A stretch of 64,000 bases of DNA. It comes from Allohahella marinimesophila (lineage in GTDB: Bacteria; Pseudomonadota; Gammaproteobacteria; Pseudomonadales; Oleiphilaceae). The stretch is from the NCBI RefSeq assembly GCF_039538005.1, contig NZ_BAABBO010000007.1, positions 496,001 to 560,000 on the forward strand, in the 5' to 3' direction. The translations under genes were made by a program, and so were the position numbers. Below, piece after piece: positions 8,455-15,895 of this stretch. The number at the start of each line of letters is the position of its first letter. Position 1 is the stretch's first letter. The notes under the pieces were generated by a model. It searched no databases, had not been told where the DNA came from, and saw only the letters and a program-made list of their open reading frames with translations.

Positions 8455-9899
8455 GATTATTTGTACCTTATTTCAGGGTGGCCGCAGTCGCCCTGCTCAT
8501 ATTATCTGCACTGATGCTGGCGCCCATGGGCCTGACCCTGGTCGGTTACGGCGGCGCACATGAGACGTATCTTCTGCCGCTGGCGGCCTCGCTGGCCGCA
8601 GGTCTGATATTCAAGCGGCTTGGCCATCCGGCGCCTGCCCATATTAACCAGCGCCAGCTATTTCTGATCACAGCCGGCACCTGGCTGACCGTTCCGACGT
8701 TCGGTATGTTGCCCTTCATGTTTATGGACAATCCGCTGTCGCTGGTCGATGCCGCCTTCGAAACAGTGTCTGGAATGACCACGACAGGGTCGACTGTCAT
8801 GACCGGCCTCGAGCAAACGCCAAAGGATATCCTGCTGTGGCGATCCGTACTTCAATGGTATGGCGGGATTGGCATTATCGGCATGACGATCGCGGTGCTG
8901 CCTTCGCTGAAATCTGGCGGTATGAAGCTGTTTCGGACGGAGTCTTCCGACTGGTCAGAAAAGGAAATTCCGCAGATGAAAGACCTGCTCAAAGGCATCA
9001 TCGGCGCTTATTTCGGATTAAGCATACTGTGTGCACTGGCCTACTGGCTGGCTGGTATGGATGCATTCAACGCGATCAATCACATGATGACCACCGTTTC
9101 CACGGGCGGCTACTCGACGTCAGATGCATCTTTCGGGCAATTTCCGAGTCACCTGATCACTTGGTTGGCCATACTCTTCATGTTCGCGGGCGCAGTGCCG
9201 TTTGTATTGTATATCAGATTCTGGCGCAAACAGTCTTCACGCATTTTGAGCGATATTCAGGTCAAGGGTCTGCTTTTTGTGCTCGCTTCAGCGGCAGGAT
9301 TTCTCACGATCGACCTCGTTCTGACTACTGAGATGACGATATTCGAAGCGCTGACTGCGAGCGCCTTCAACGTCATGTCCGTCGTCACGACAACTGGCTA
9401 CGCCAACGCAAATTACGGCCTCTGGGGACCAGCCGCCGTAGCCATTTTCTTCTTTCTCACTTTCGTAGGTGGCTGCTCGGGCTCGACCTCCGGCGGCATC
9501 AAGATATTCCGCTTTCAGTTGTTCTTCATCATGCTGCAAAGGCAGTTCAAGCAGGCCATCCACCCGAATGCCGTACTGGTCAGCAAGTACGGTACCAGGC
9601 TGGTGACCGAAGAGATCCTTCAGTCGACCATTGCATTCGTTTTCCTCCTCATCACCACGCTTGTGGTACTGACACTGCTATTGTCACTGACCGGACTCGA
9701 TTTCATCACCAGTATCACTGGCGCATCGACTGCACTTATGAACGTTGGCCCGGGTCTCGGTGAAATGATTGGACCAGCAGGGAACTTTCAGGGAGTATCG
9801 GACGCCGCCAAATCCATACTGATGGCAGGCATGATTCTGGGCCGTCTCGAATTTACGGCAATCATGATCATTTTTACCCGCGTATTCTGGAGAGGCTGA
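8451..9899 (+). CDS. TrkH/KtrB-family K+ transporter subunit
   Basis: 482-residue K+ uptake membrane subunit. Four pore-loop segments with the filter glycine are visible: VSGMTTTGSTV (near residue 105), VSTGGYST (near 220), VTTTGYANA (near 315) and MNVGPGLGEM (near 430). This fourfold P-loop layout defines the TrkH/TrkG/KtrB family. It starts with GTG, and the GTGA overlap with the regulator stop implies coupling. No trkA or ktrA partner is in the window, so the regulatory RCK subunit must be encoded elsewhere. Control by the adjacent KdpDE-like pair is inferred from the overlapping gene order. Confidence 0.93.
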   Translation: MRLFVPYFRVAAVALLILSALMLAPMGLTLVGYGGAHETYLLPLAASLAAGLIFKRLGHPAPAHINQRQLFLITAGTWLTVPTFGMLPFMFMDNPLSLVDAAFETVSGMTTTGSTVMTGLEQTPKDILLWRSVLQWYGGIGIIGMTIAVLPSLKSGGMKLFRTESSDWSEKEIPQMKDLLKGIIGAYFGLSILCALAYWLAGMDAFNAINHMMTTVSTGGYSTSDASFGQFPSHLITWLAILFMFAGAVPFVLYIRFWRKQSSRILSDIQVKGLLFVLASAAGFLTIDLVLTTEMTIFEALTASAFNVMSVVTTTGYANANYGLWGPAAVAIFFFLTFVGGCSGSTSGGIKIFRFQLFFIMLQRQFKQAIHPNAVLVSKYGTRLVTEEILQSTIAFVFLLITTLVVLTLLLSLTGLDFITSITGASTALMNVGPGLGEMIGPAGNFQGVSDAAKSILMAGMILGRLEFTAIMIIFTRVFWRG

Positions 9900-9971
9900 G
9901 AAGTCCGGGACACTTCAACTGGGCAACTTGGCAGATATGCCAGTATCGGTTAGTTTCGTTATCAGACCTCA

Positions 9972-10892
9972 ATGCACTCGCCATCGGTAAATAAGAAGAT
10001 CATGCCCAAACCCATGCCTGAATCGCATACGCAGGACAGCACAGCCAAGCAGCTGCTGCATTTTACCCACCGTGTGGTCGTCAACTTTCTGCGAAATCAC
10101 GGCATCCTGCTGGCAGGCGGTGTCGGTTACAACGTGCTGCTGTCTGCTGTGCCCCTCTTGGCGGTACTGGGGGTACTGCTGACCACCATTGTCGATGAAC
10201 AGCAGCTGTTCGAAGTGATGGCGGTGCAGGCAGCGCATTTCTCACCTGCACATGCTGGCCTGCTACTGGAGGCCGTTCAGGAATTCATGGAATCGCGAGA
10301 CATCATCGGTATTGTCAGCTTTCCGGTCCTGCTGTTTTTCAGTTCGTTCGCTTTTCGCATGCTTGAAGATTCAATTGCCATCATCTTTCACGAGGCAGAC
10401 AATCCGCGCCGAAAAGCATGGATCTCCGCAATTCTCCCCTACGTCTTCATCACCGTACTGGGACTCGGACTGCTGACGCTTACGGTACTCTTCACCATGG
10501 TGAACGCGGTCTACGACGAGCCAGGACTGTTTCTTTACATTATCAGTTTCGTCGGCGTATTCATCCTCTTCAGTGCTATCTACAAATTCCTGCCCATTGT
10601 GAAGATCTCGCCCCGCAGAGCTATCATTGGTGGCCTCGTCGCGGCGGTGTTATGGGAGGGCACCCGGCTGCTGCTGATGTATTACTTTATCAACGTTTCC
10701 CTGGTTGGCGTTGTATACGGTTCTCTGGCGACGATCATTATCATTCTGATCAGCCTGGAAATCGGCTCCATCATTCTTCTGCTCGGCGCCCAGGTCATCG
10801 CCGAGCTGGAGCGCAGCCATCGCGCCGGCCTGCCCTGGCATACAGCGCCAGGTGGTGACGCGGAGTTGCACGCCCGCCCGGTCAATATCTGA
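9972..10892 (+). CDS. YihY/BrkB family inner-membrane protein
   Basis: 306-residue integral membrane protein with about six helices. It carries conserved YihY/UPF0761-type segments: GILLAGGVGYNVLLSAVPLL near residue 50, the FFSSFAFRMLEDS helix, KFLPIVKISPRRAIIGGLVA, and YGSLATIIIILISLEIGSII. The family was once annotated as ribonuclease BN in error; its function remains unclear. ATGs at 9972, 10002 and 10014 are possible starts. Downstream of the TrkH gene after 72 bases, so it may have its own promoter. Confidence 0.87.
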   Translation: MHSPSVNKKIMPKPMPESHTQDSTAKQLLHFTHRVVVNFLRNHGILLAGGVGYNVLLSAVPLLAVLGVLLTTIVDEQQLFEVMAVQAAHFSPAHAGLLLEAVQEFMESRDIIGIVSFPVLLFFSSFAFRMLEDSIAIIFHEADNPRRKAWISAILPYVFITVLGLGLLTLTVLFTMVNAVYDEPGLFLYIISFVGVFILFSAIYKFLPIVKISPRRAIIGGLVAAVLWEGTRLLLMYYFINVSLVGVVYGSLATIIIILISLEIGSIILLLGAQVIAELERSHRAGLPWHTAPGGDAELHARPVNI

Positions 10893-10987
10893 GAGAAGCC
10901 CATGTTTTTCTATACTGGTTTGCGCGGAAATATTAGAGGTATTCGTGGTGACGGTTGACGGGGCATTTGTTGGGAAAGCTAAACCGG

Positions 10988-10999
10988 TCTGGTATAGTA
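10988..10999 (+). promoter_or_regulatory. Extended -10 promoter-like element (copy 1 of 3)
   Basis: TCTGGTATAGTA contains TGGTATAGT, an extended -10 box (TGnTATAAT-like). The same TCTGGTATAG string recurs at 11047 and 12421. It lies 106-117 bases before the tus-like start codon and may be an upstream promoter or a bound repeat. Confidence 0.4.
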
Positions 11000-11046
11000 G
11001 TGCGTTATTTTCGACTGCGAATATCTGAGTGTAGATTGCTCTCGGA

Positions 11047-11060
11047 TCTGGTATAGAATA
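11047..11060 (+). promoter_or_regulatory. Probable tus-like gene promoter (extended -10, copy 2 of 3)
   Basis: TCTGGTATAGAATA has the TG of an extended -10 at 11049-11050 and TATAGA at 11052-11057, predicting transcription near 11064 and a ~40-base leader before the ATG at 11105. No strong -35 box is seen, as is usual for extended -10 promoters. Confidence 0.5.
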
Positions 11061-11066
11061 CTTTAA

Positions 11067-11084
11067 AATAGTTTGTGACATTTC
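11067..11084 (+). promoter_or_regulatory. Weak Ter-like candidate site in the tus-like leader
   Basis: AATAGTTTGTGACATTTC partly resembles E. coli Ter sites (core GTTGTAAC), with TTTGTGAC in place of the core. It lies just after the predicted start of transcription, where E. coli TerB sits relative to tus and mediates autorepression. The match is imperfect and by eye only. Confidence 0.25.
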
Positions 11085-11104
11085 ACACGAGAGACCCTGG
11101 CTCC

Positions 11105-12034
11105 ATGACTGAACAAACGTCGACAGTGCCCCAGGCGCTGACCATGCAGCTTTATGAATCCTATCAGTACCTGGCAGAAGCCTGTCTCCTGCTCGAAAAC
11201 GCCGTTCGTGGCGATCGTGAGCAGTACCCTGTATACGTGCCCACTTTTGGAGTCAGTGAAGAGGATCATGCCTCGCAGGCCGCTCGCGATGCAGCCCTTG
11301 CCTCGATGACCCAGCTCTATGTGCTGGACGAAGAGGAAGCCATGGTCGGCGCAGGCATTCTCTGTGCCTCGTCCGATACGGTCGACGCTGCAGAGACGCT
11401 GAATAAGGCGAAGCTCGCCTTCAAGGCAGCAGTGATGGCGGTCCGAAGTTATGGCAGTTCCAAGGGTTCCCCCGTCGACCGGGTTACAAAGTTGATCAAT
11501 GACGAAGTACTGGAGAAAGGCTATCGGAATGAGGCCCTGAAAACCGCCTTGGGCACGGCAGGCATCAGCGCCCTGGATCTGAAACGATGTTATGCCCAAA
11601 TTCGGATCATGCCCCCTCACCTGGATGTCTTTAGCTGGACCTGGGCAACAAACCATTCACGTATCAAGAAAATCACGGTAGAAGACGCCATCGAGATGGC
11701 CAGAAACCTGCCTGACTCACATCGCGCTGCGGCCGTGACGGCCGAGGCCCTGCTCGGCCAGTGCAAAGCTGGCGAAACCCTGGTAAAGCGCGTGCGCTTG
11801 CGCAACCAGCTCAGGGCGAACTATGCCTATCGCGAAGACGACAGGGTCATCCGCAAGGCCTGCCCTGTATCTGGCGTCGTCATCGCCCAGCAAAAGATCA
11901 TGCCGCGTAAGTTGTGGCGTGAAGATCCTGCCACACTCGACCAGGAAAACCCACGCCTGCCCCGGGTGTCAGGCATTGAGCAGGCACCATTCATCCAGGT
12001 GCTGGACCTTTACCGCTACGCTAAATCCGATTGA
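11105..12034 (+). CDS. tus: Tus-family DNA replication terminus site-binding protein
   Basis: 309 residues from the ATG at 11105, the same length as E. coli Tus. By-eye alignment with remembered E. coli Tus shows co-linear blocks: VGAGILCASSDTVDAAETL against LPGVLCYQVDNLSQAAL; FSWTWATNHSRIKKI (W180) against RFGWANKHIIKNL (W172); RVIRKACPVSGVVIAQQ against KQVQHACPTPLIALIN; and a C-terminal VLDLYRYAKSD against PRLHLYVAD. Tus binds Ter sites and blocks replication forks in one direction. The residue aligning with the lock histidine (His144 in E. coli) does not look like His, but that part of the alignment is weak. The frame is open back to a GTG at 11075; the ATG with GAGAG upstream gives the expected length. 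Monocistronic with a promoter at 11047. Identity is by distant similarity. Confidence 0.7.
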   Translation: MTEQTSTVPQALTMQLYESYQYLAEACLLLENAVRGDREQYPVYVPTFGVSEEDHASQAARDAALASMTQLYVLDEEEAMVGAGILCASSDTVDAAETLNKAKLAFKAAVMAVRSYGSSKGSPVDRVTKLINDEVLEKGYRNEALKTALGTAGISALDLKRCYAQIRIMPPHLDVFSWTWATNHSRIKKITVEDAIEMARNLPDSHRAAAVTAEALLGQCKAGETLVKRVRLRNQLRANYAYREDDRVIRKACPVSGVVIAQQKIMPRKLWREDPATLDQENPRLPRVSGIEQAPFIQVLDLYRYAKSD

Positions 12035-12035
12035 A

Positions 12036-12066
12036 AGGAAAAAGCCGGGGAATTACCCCGGCCTCA
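12036..12066 (-). terminator. Rho-independent terminator for the small lipoprotein gene
   Basis: GCCGGGG (12044-12050), loop AATTA, CCCCGGC (12056-12062). Read on the minus strand the hairpin is followed by TTTTTCCTTT, so it terminates the lipoprotein transcript 17 bases after its stop. The plus strand has no U-tract, so termination of the tus-like gene here would be weaker. Confidence 0.85.
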
Positions 12067-12078
12067 TGGCCACCCAGG

Positions 12079-12312
12079 CTACTGACCCAGATTTTCTTCA
12101 CCAGTATTTGGCTGCTCCACCCCTTCCGGCTGCGTCATGACATCACCGGGAACGGTCACGCCTTCCTGCTCGACTTCAACCTGTTGCTCAGAGGTCTGTC
12201 CTTCCATGGTCGACTCGCCGACTGCAGGCATGTCATCTTGTTGCTCACAGCCTGACAAGGCTGCCAGCCCAAACACCAGGGCGCCGGTCGTAAAAATTCC
12301 TGTCCTTCTCAT
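12079..12312 (-). CDS. Small lipoprotein, acidic mature region
   Basis: 77 residues. The N-terminus MRRTGIFTTGALVFGLAALSGC is a signal peptide with lipobox LSGC. The mature part is short, acidic and Glu/Gln/Val-rich (EQQDDMPAVGESTMEGQT, EQQVEVEQEGVTVPGD) and looks disordered. AAGGAG stands 9 bases before the ATG at 12312, and a strong terminator follows the stop, so this is a genuine single-gene unit. The frame extends upstream without good start signals. No function can be assigned; small entericidin-like envelope lipoproteins are a loose comparison only. Confidence 0.75.
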   Translation of the reverse strand: MRRTGIFTTGALVFGLAALSGCEQQDDMPAVGESTMEGQTSEQQVEVEQEGVTVPGDVMTQPEGVEQPNTGEENLGQ

Positions 12313-12420
12313 AGTCTTGCTCCTTTGTCCATTGTGAAACTGCTCTGTACGCCTTCGCGGGTACGCGACAAGTGTCTGATCAGTTCTCCCGGCAGACGTC
12401 AGCGAGCCACAATCATCGGG

Positions 12421-12432
12421 TCTGGTATAGTA
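12421..12432 (+). repeat. TCTGGTATAGTA element (copy 3 of 3)
   Basis: Same string as the two elements upstream of the tus-like gene, here between the divergent-side ends of the lipoprotein and carboxypeptidase genes. In the plus orientation it forms an extended -10 (TGGTATAGT), but no plus-strand gene follows for 2.5 kb. Confidence 0.4.
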
Positions 12433-12505
12433 TTGTACATAAAACAGAACCGGATCAAGGTCGAGCGATCCCAACTGGACGCCCGACCTCGAACTCAGCC
12501 GGCTA

Positions 12506-14620
12506 TTACTGATTCAGCGTCAGCTTCCAGCCGGTCAGCGTACCGACGTCACGGGTGTAGACGTCCTGCACAGTCAGCGTCCATGCGCCACTGAGCCCGT
12601 TGAACTGACTGGCGCTGACTGAGGCGGTATAGGTCCGGCTGCCTCGACTGTTATCGCGATTGCTGCTGTTTTTTACCACCACGGAGCGACCACCCTTGGC
12701 TAGCGTCAATCGAATGTCACCCTGGTAGGTATGATCGATCGTCACTGAGACCGTCGCGCTACTGGCTGCAGGCGCCTCTTCTGGAATAGCGATCTGACTG
12801 CTGATCGTACCGCGGTCGGGAATAGCCTGTGGGTTTGTGCTGGCATATTCATACTGACCATTGTCGCCACCACCAGACCCCTCCCCCACTTCAAGGAAAG
12901 CTGCGGAAACGGCACCCCAGTTACCTGCAGCATCACGGGCCCGAACGAAGACTGTATGCTTGCCTTCGGTGAGTCCACTGGTATCGATACTGCCAGTCAG
13001 CTGTTCAGTCCGCTCATCGAACCCGCCATCGCTCGTCGCTAGCGCAACAGGTTCGGCGCCGGCCTCCCAGGGTGGCACGTCGATATAGTATTCCGCCTGC
13101 GCGATGGTCTGCACGGGCTCGCTGCCGTTGCGGTTACTAAAACGCGTATCGGTCACACTTGCAGTCAGCGTTGCCGCGGTGGCATCGGCAGAAATACCCA
13201 GACTGGTGACATCCGGCCCAGCAGGCGTGACATAGGGGGTACGAACGACCTTCGCGGCGTAAATGAGCGCGCGCAGGTTGTCTGGTTTGATCTTGCCGTC
13301 ATACACCGAACAGCTCTGGAAGAAGTCCGTTCCCAGTTCGAAGGTGTAGGCGGCCACACCAAGCTCGCCGTAGCTCACGCCATCGCTGGTGCCGTCTGTG
13401 GGATACAGACCGATTGACTGCTGCGGTGTATAGCCATTGAACCACGCAAACTTCCGACCCAGTGTCTGCAGGGCCCTGCCGTTCGGAGCGGCGCTATTGG
13501 TATCACCCCAGGGCCATAGCACCAACTCGCTGTAACTGTGGATATCCAGGTGGATGCCACTGGTGTCAGTCGGCGCAGCGTCATTCCGTCCTGAGCCGCG
13601 TCGGTCTGGAAATATGCTGCGAACATAATTCTCGATGGCCTGGGTTTCAGGCTCCGAGCCCGGACGGGGACCACGGTAAGTATCATTGCACTGGCTACCG
13701 CTTGAGCCGTTGGCGCTGTTCCACCCGAAAGTGAAATTGCGGTTCAGGTCCGCGCCGCGCTTGTTGCTGCTCGCGCCGCAGTAGTTCTGGTTTGCATTCT
13801 TGCGCCAGAGCAGGCCGGTCTCGGCCTTTTTGCGACCATCTGGATTGGTCTGCAGCATCAAATGCACTTCATGATGATCCAGAATCCAGGTGAGATCTGC
13901 GTCTGTGCCGTAGCCATTGAGCAATGTGCGTGCGAAGTCGAGCGTCAAGGGGGCGGTGGTAAACTCCCGAGCATGGATGGCGCTGTTGATGAACAGGATC
14001 GGCTTTTCACCCCCGGTATTTCTGTTGGTCAACTTCAGCACCCTGATGTCATGACCACCCAGCCCCTGGTTCTTCTCCCATGAGTTTCCGACATCGATCC
14101 AGCTTGCCAGCGCCGGATACGTCGTCACCAGATCAGCAGCGACTGCGAAAGTTTCTTCGACAGTCTCATAGCATTCAAAACCCGGTATACCCCGGAGCAT
14201 GACATCCTGGGCCATGGCAGGATCACTGCCACTGACCGCGGATGACCGCAGTTCCTGTCTGAGCCGAGTCATCTCCTGCATGGTCGACAACACCTCACTT
14301 CGCTTCGCGAGCCACTCGGTAGCTGGCTCGAAAGTGAAACCGAAGCGACGCAACTTGTCCTGCTCGGACTCACTGAGTTCCATGATGAGGTAGCCGCCAT
14401 CATAGTGTGACGCCAGCAGGTTGGCGTGGAACGATATGGCCGCCTTGCGGGCCAGTTTGAGGTTGGGAAAGTGAACCTTGTATACCGTGTCAGCCGCCGC
14501 CTGTTCCTGAGCGGCGAGATGATTCAGATCATCGTGGGCTGCCACCTCTAGCGGCAATACGGCACCAGCAGTCAGGGCCATGATGATGTAGCTGAGAGGG
14601 CGTAATCGAACCTGTGTCAT
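12506..14620 (-). CDS. Secreted M14 zinc carboxypeptidase with C-terminal P (proprotein convertase) domain
   Basis: 704-residue secreted metallopeptidase. A signal peptide (PLSYIIMALTAGAVLPLEVAAH) is followed by a ~100-residue pro-region, then the M14 catalytic domain. Zn ligands His and Glu are in INSAIHAREFTT, and the third His is in LDIHSYSELVLWPWG. Substrate-binding motifs are NPDGR and GADLNRNF, and the catalytic Glu is in AYTFELGTDFF. An Ig-like region (~500-600) and a P/homo-B domain (from about TNPQAIPDRGTISSQIAIP to the end) follow; such domains are typical of secreted Gram-negative proteases. It removes C-terminal residues from proteins outside the cytoplasm. The ATG at 14620 has AAGAGA upstream and is followed directly by the signal peptide. 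A long structured leader precedes it. Confidence 0.93.
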   Translation of the reverse strand: MTQVRLRPLSYIIMALTAGAVLPLEVAAHDDLNHLAAQEQAAADTVYKVHFPNLKLARKAAISFHANLLASHYDGGYLIMELSESEQDKLRRFGFTFEPATEWLAKRSEVLSTMQEMTRLRQELRSSAVSGSDPAMAQDVMLRGIPGFECYETVEETFAVAADLVTTYPALASWIDVGNSWEKNQGLGGHDIRVLKLTNRNTGGEKPILFINSAIHAREFTTAPLTLDFARTLLNGYGTDADLTWILDHHEVHLMLQTNPDGRKKAETGLLWRKNANQNYCGASSNKRGADLNRNFTFGWNSANGSSGSQCNDTYRGPRPGSEPETQAIENYVRSIFPDRRGSGRNDAAPTDTSGIHLDIHSYSELVLWPWGDTNSAAPNGRALQTLGRKFAWFNGYTPQQSIGLYPTDGTSDGVSYGELGVAAYTFELGTDFFQSCSVYDGKIKPDNLRALIYAAKVVRTPYVTPAGPDVTSLGISADATAATLTASVTDTRFSNRNGSEPVQTIAQAEYYIDVPPWEAGAEPVALATSDGGFDERTEQLTGSIDTSGLTEGKHTVFVRARDAAGNWGAVSAAFLEVGEGSGGGDNGQYEYASTNPQAIPDRGTISSQIAIPEEAPAASSATVSVTIDHTYQGDIRLTLAKGGRSVVVKNSSNRDNSRGSRTYTASVSASQFNGLSGAWTLTVQDVYTRDVGTLTGWKLTLNQ

Positions 14621-14635
14621 TATAGTAGTCTCTTG

Positions 14636-14715
14636 TGAAGGCTTTGCTCCTGAACAGAGCATGCGGATGAACCCCTTTTGGGGCAGGACCGCCATCGGCA
14701 CTCTGAAAGCCTTCA
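14636..14715 (-). promoter_or_regulatory. Structured, multi-branched leader of the carboxypeptidase gene
   Basis: A perfect 10-base closing stem, TGAAGGCTTT (14636-14645) and AAAGCCTTCA (14706-14715), encloses three small hairpins. On the minus strand these are GCC-GAT-GGC, CCCC-AAAA-GGGG and GCTC-TGTTCAG-GAGC, in that order. It ends 16 bases before the start codon. The layout resembles a riboswitch-type or protein-binding junction, but I recognise no known class. The same stretch is also an in-frame upstream extension of the gene with no ribosome site, so residual coding is an alternative. Confidence 0.45.
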
Positions 14716-14760
14716 TAGGAGAAACTGCAGCATTCTTCTAACTGTCGAAAGGCTGGTTCA

Positions 14761-14790
14761 GCTGCTGGTTCGCCTCGATGAGGCAGCAGC
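14761..14790. repeat. Imperfect inverted repeat (hairpin)
   Basis: GCTGCT at the left end pairs with AGCAGC at the right end, and inside it GCCTC pairs with GAGGC over a 3-base loop, leaving a 5-base bulge. No U-tract follows on either strand. It may belong to the same leader as the 14636-14715 structure. Confidence 0.5.
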
Positions 14791-14945
14791 CGTCAGCGAC
14801 ATCGCCGCTGGCTCAGGCGAACGAGAATCAGGATCAGCTTTCGCAGCCAGGCGACTGAAGATTCTATTAATTTTCGTTCATCCGAAGTGTATTATTAGCG
14901 TCACACAGCGCCGAAAACAACAAAAAACCGAGCCAGGACCAATTG

Positions 14946-15452
14946 ATGCCGAACACCTCACACTTTCATGTGATCTGCACATTATCACTCTCCTCCAGCA
15001 TGCTTCTGGCCGCATCATTGCAGCTGTTCACCGCCAGCCCGAACGCGTGGTCGACCGAGGCCTGTGGCAGTGATCAGATTCAGGCTATCGCGACAGAATT
15101 CCGGAAAATTCGCACGGTGGCCGGTCACTTCAACGGCGCTGATTGGCACCCTGAAGTCGATGCCTATGATGGCCGCAAGCATCAGCTCATGCAGGTCCTG
15201 GCCGAACGCGCACCCGAAGAAGGTCTCGGTGGCGAGTGTCTGGCCCTGCTGTTGGGGGAGCCGGATGAACTCACGCGGGTCGATACTCCGACCGGAGCAA
15301 GTATGCTCAGTCAGATCGAATGGGAAAACATCGGAAGCACGTCTGGCGAAGAGCTACTGACCTATGATTGGCGCGGTCGACACGACCGCCTGGTGTTTCT
15401 GATCAGGGACGCTCGAACCCTAGCCGCTGGTTGGCTGCTGAGCTACGAATAA
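14946..15452 (+). CDS. Hypothetical exported protein
   Basis: 168 residues, no recognised family. The N-terminus has a hydrophobic signal-like segment (LSLSSSMLLAASLQLF), and processing near NAWS-TEACGS would leave a ~130-residue mature protein. The pattern LALLLGEPDEL ... GEELLTYDWRGRHDRLVFLIR recalls small periplasmic proteins of the SmpA/BamE-like type, in which a GxPD turn is followed by a tyrosine-containing strand; this is only a loose resemblance. A TTG directly precedes the ATG and could also initiate. Base use matches its neighbours. Confidence 0.6.
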   Translation: MPNTSHFHVICTLSLSSSMLLAASLQLFTASPNAWSTEACGSDQIQAIATEFRKIRTVAGHFNGADWHPEVDAYDGRKHQLMQVLAERAPEEGLGGECLALLLGEPDELTRVDTPTGASMLSQIEWENIGSTSGEELLTYDWRGRHDRLVFLIRDARTLAAGWLLSYE

Positions 15453-15590
15453 AGACAGCAAGTCCGACAGTTCTTCGACAGTCCCGTAAGCTTTCTGGCT
15501 CATGAAATCGCGTCCAGACACATTGTAGAATCAGTTCTCCAGAGTTTTAATGTTGTGATGCAATTCACTGAATCTGCGAGGAACTGAGAA

Positions 15591-15881
15591 ATGTCGGCAT
15601 TGGGCGTCGTAAAGGAACTGATCCAGACCTCCCTACCAGGGGCCAGAATTGACAAGGACATCGCTTTCAGCAAAGACGTCGAAGGCTGCGCGTTCGCGTT
15701 GCACATCAGCCACAGCCGTTATGAGTTCGTGGCGGTGATGGATAGAAACAGGGAGTGTTGGCTGCTCGGCCTGGAAAATGATTACTTCGATTGTGAATTC
15801 CAGTATGACACTTTAAGCGCCGAGACCTTCTCTGACCATTTGCGCTCAGCCGCTGCCAGAACGGAAAGTATGCCTGCATAA
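15591..15881 (+). CDS. Hypothetical small protein
   Basis: 96 residues, soluble, no recognised domain. The composition is ordinary, with sequence such as KELIQTSLPGARIDKDIAF and an aromatic/acidic centre (ENDYFDCEFQYDTLSAE). A ribosome site GAGGAACTGAGAA precedes the ATG at 15591. It ends 15 bases before the convergent hybrid kinase. It is listed because it has a good start signal and normal codon use; function unknown. Confidence 0.55.
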   Translation: MSALGVVKELIQTSLPGARIDKDIAFSKDVEGCAFALHISHSRYEFVAVMDRNRECWLLGLENDYFDCEFQYDTLSAETFSDHLRSAAARTESMPA

Positions 15882-15895
15882 GGCCTGACAGTAGT

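Larger units (their letters stand above)
14621..14945. other. 325-base divergent intergenic region
   Basis: No gene found. It separates the carboxypeptidase (minus) from an orphan small protein (plus). It holds two strong inverted-repeat structures (14636-14715 and 14761-14790) and an AT-rich stretch at about 14860-14900 that is the likely site of divergent promoters. Confidence 0.6.

Noticed and set aside
12044..12062. Terminator hairpin as the terminator of the tus-like gene
   Set aside because: On the plus strand the stem is followed by CTCATGG rather than a U-run; it fits the minus-strand lipoprotein gene instead.
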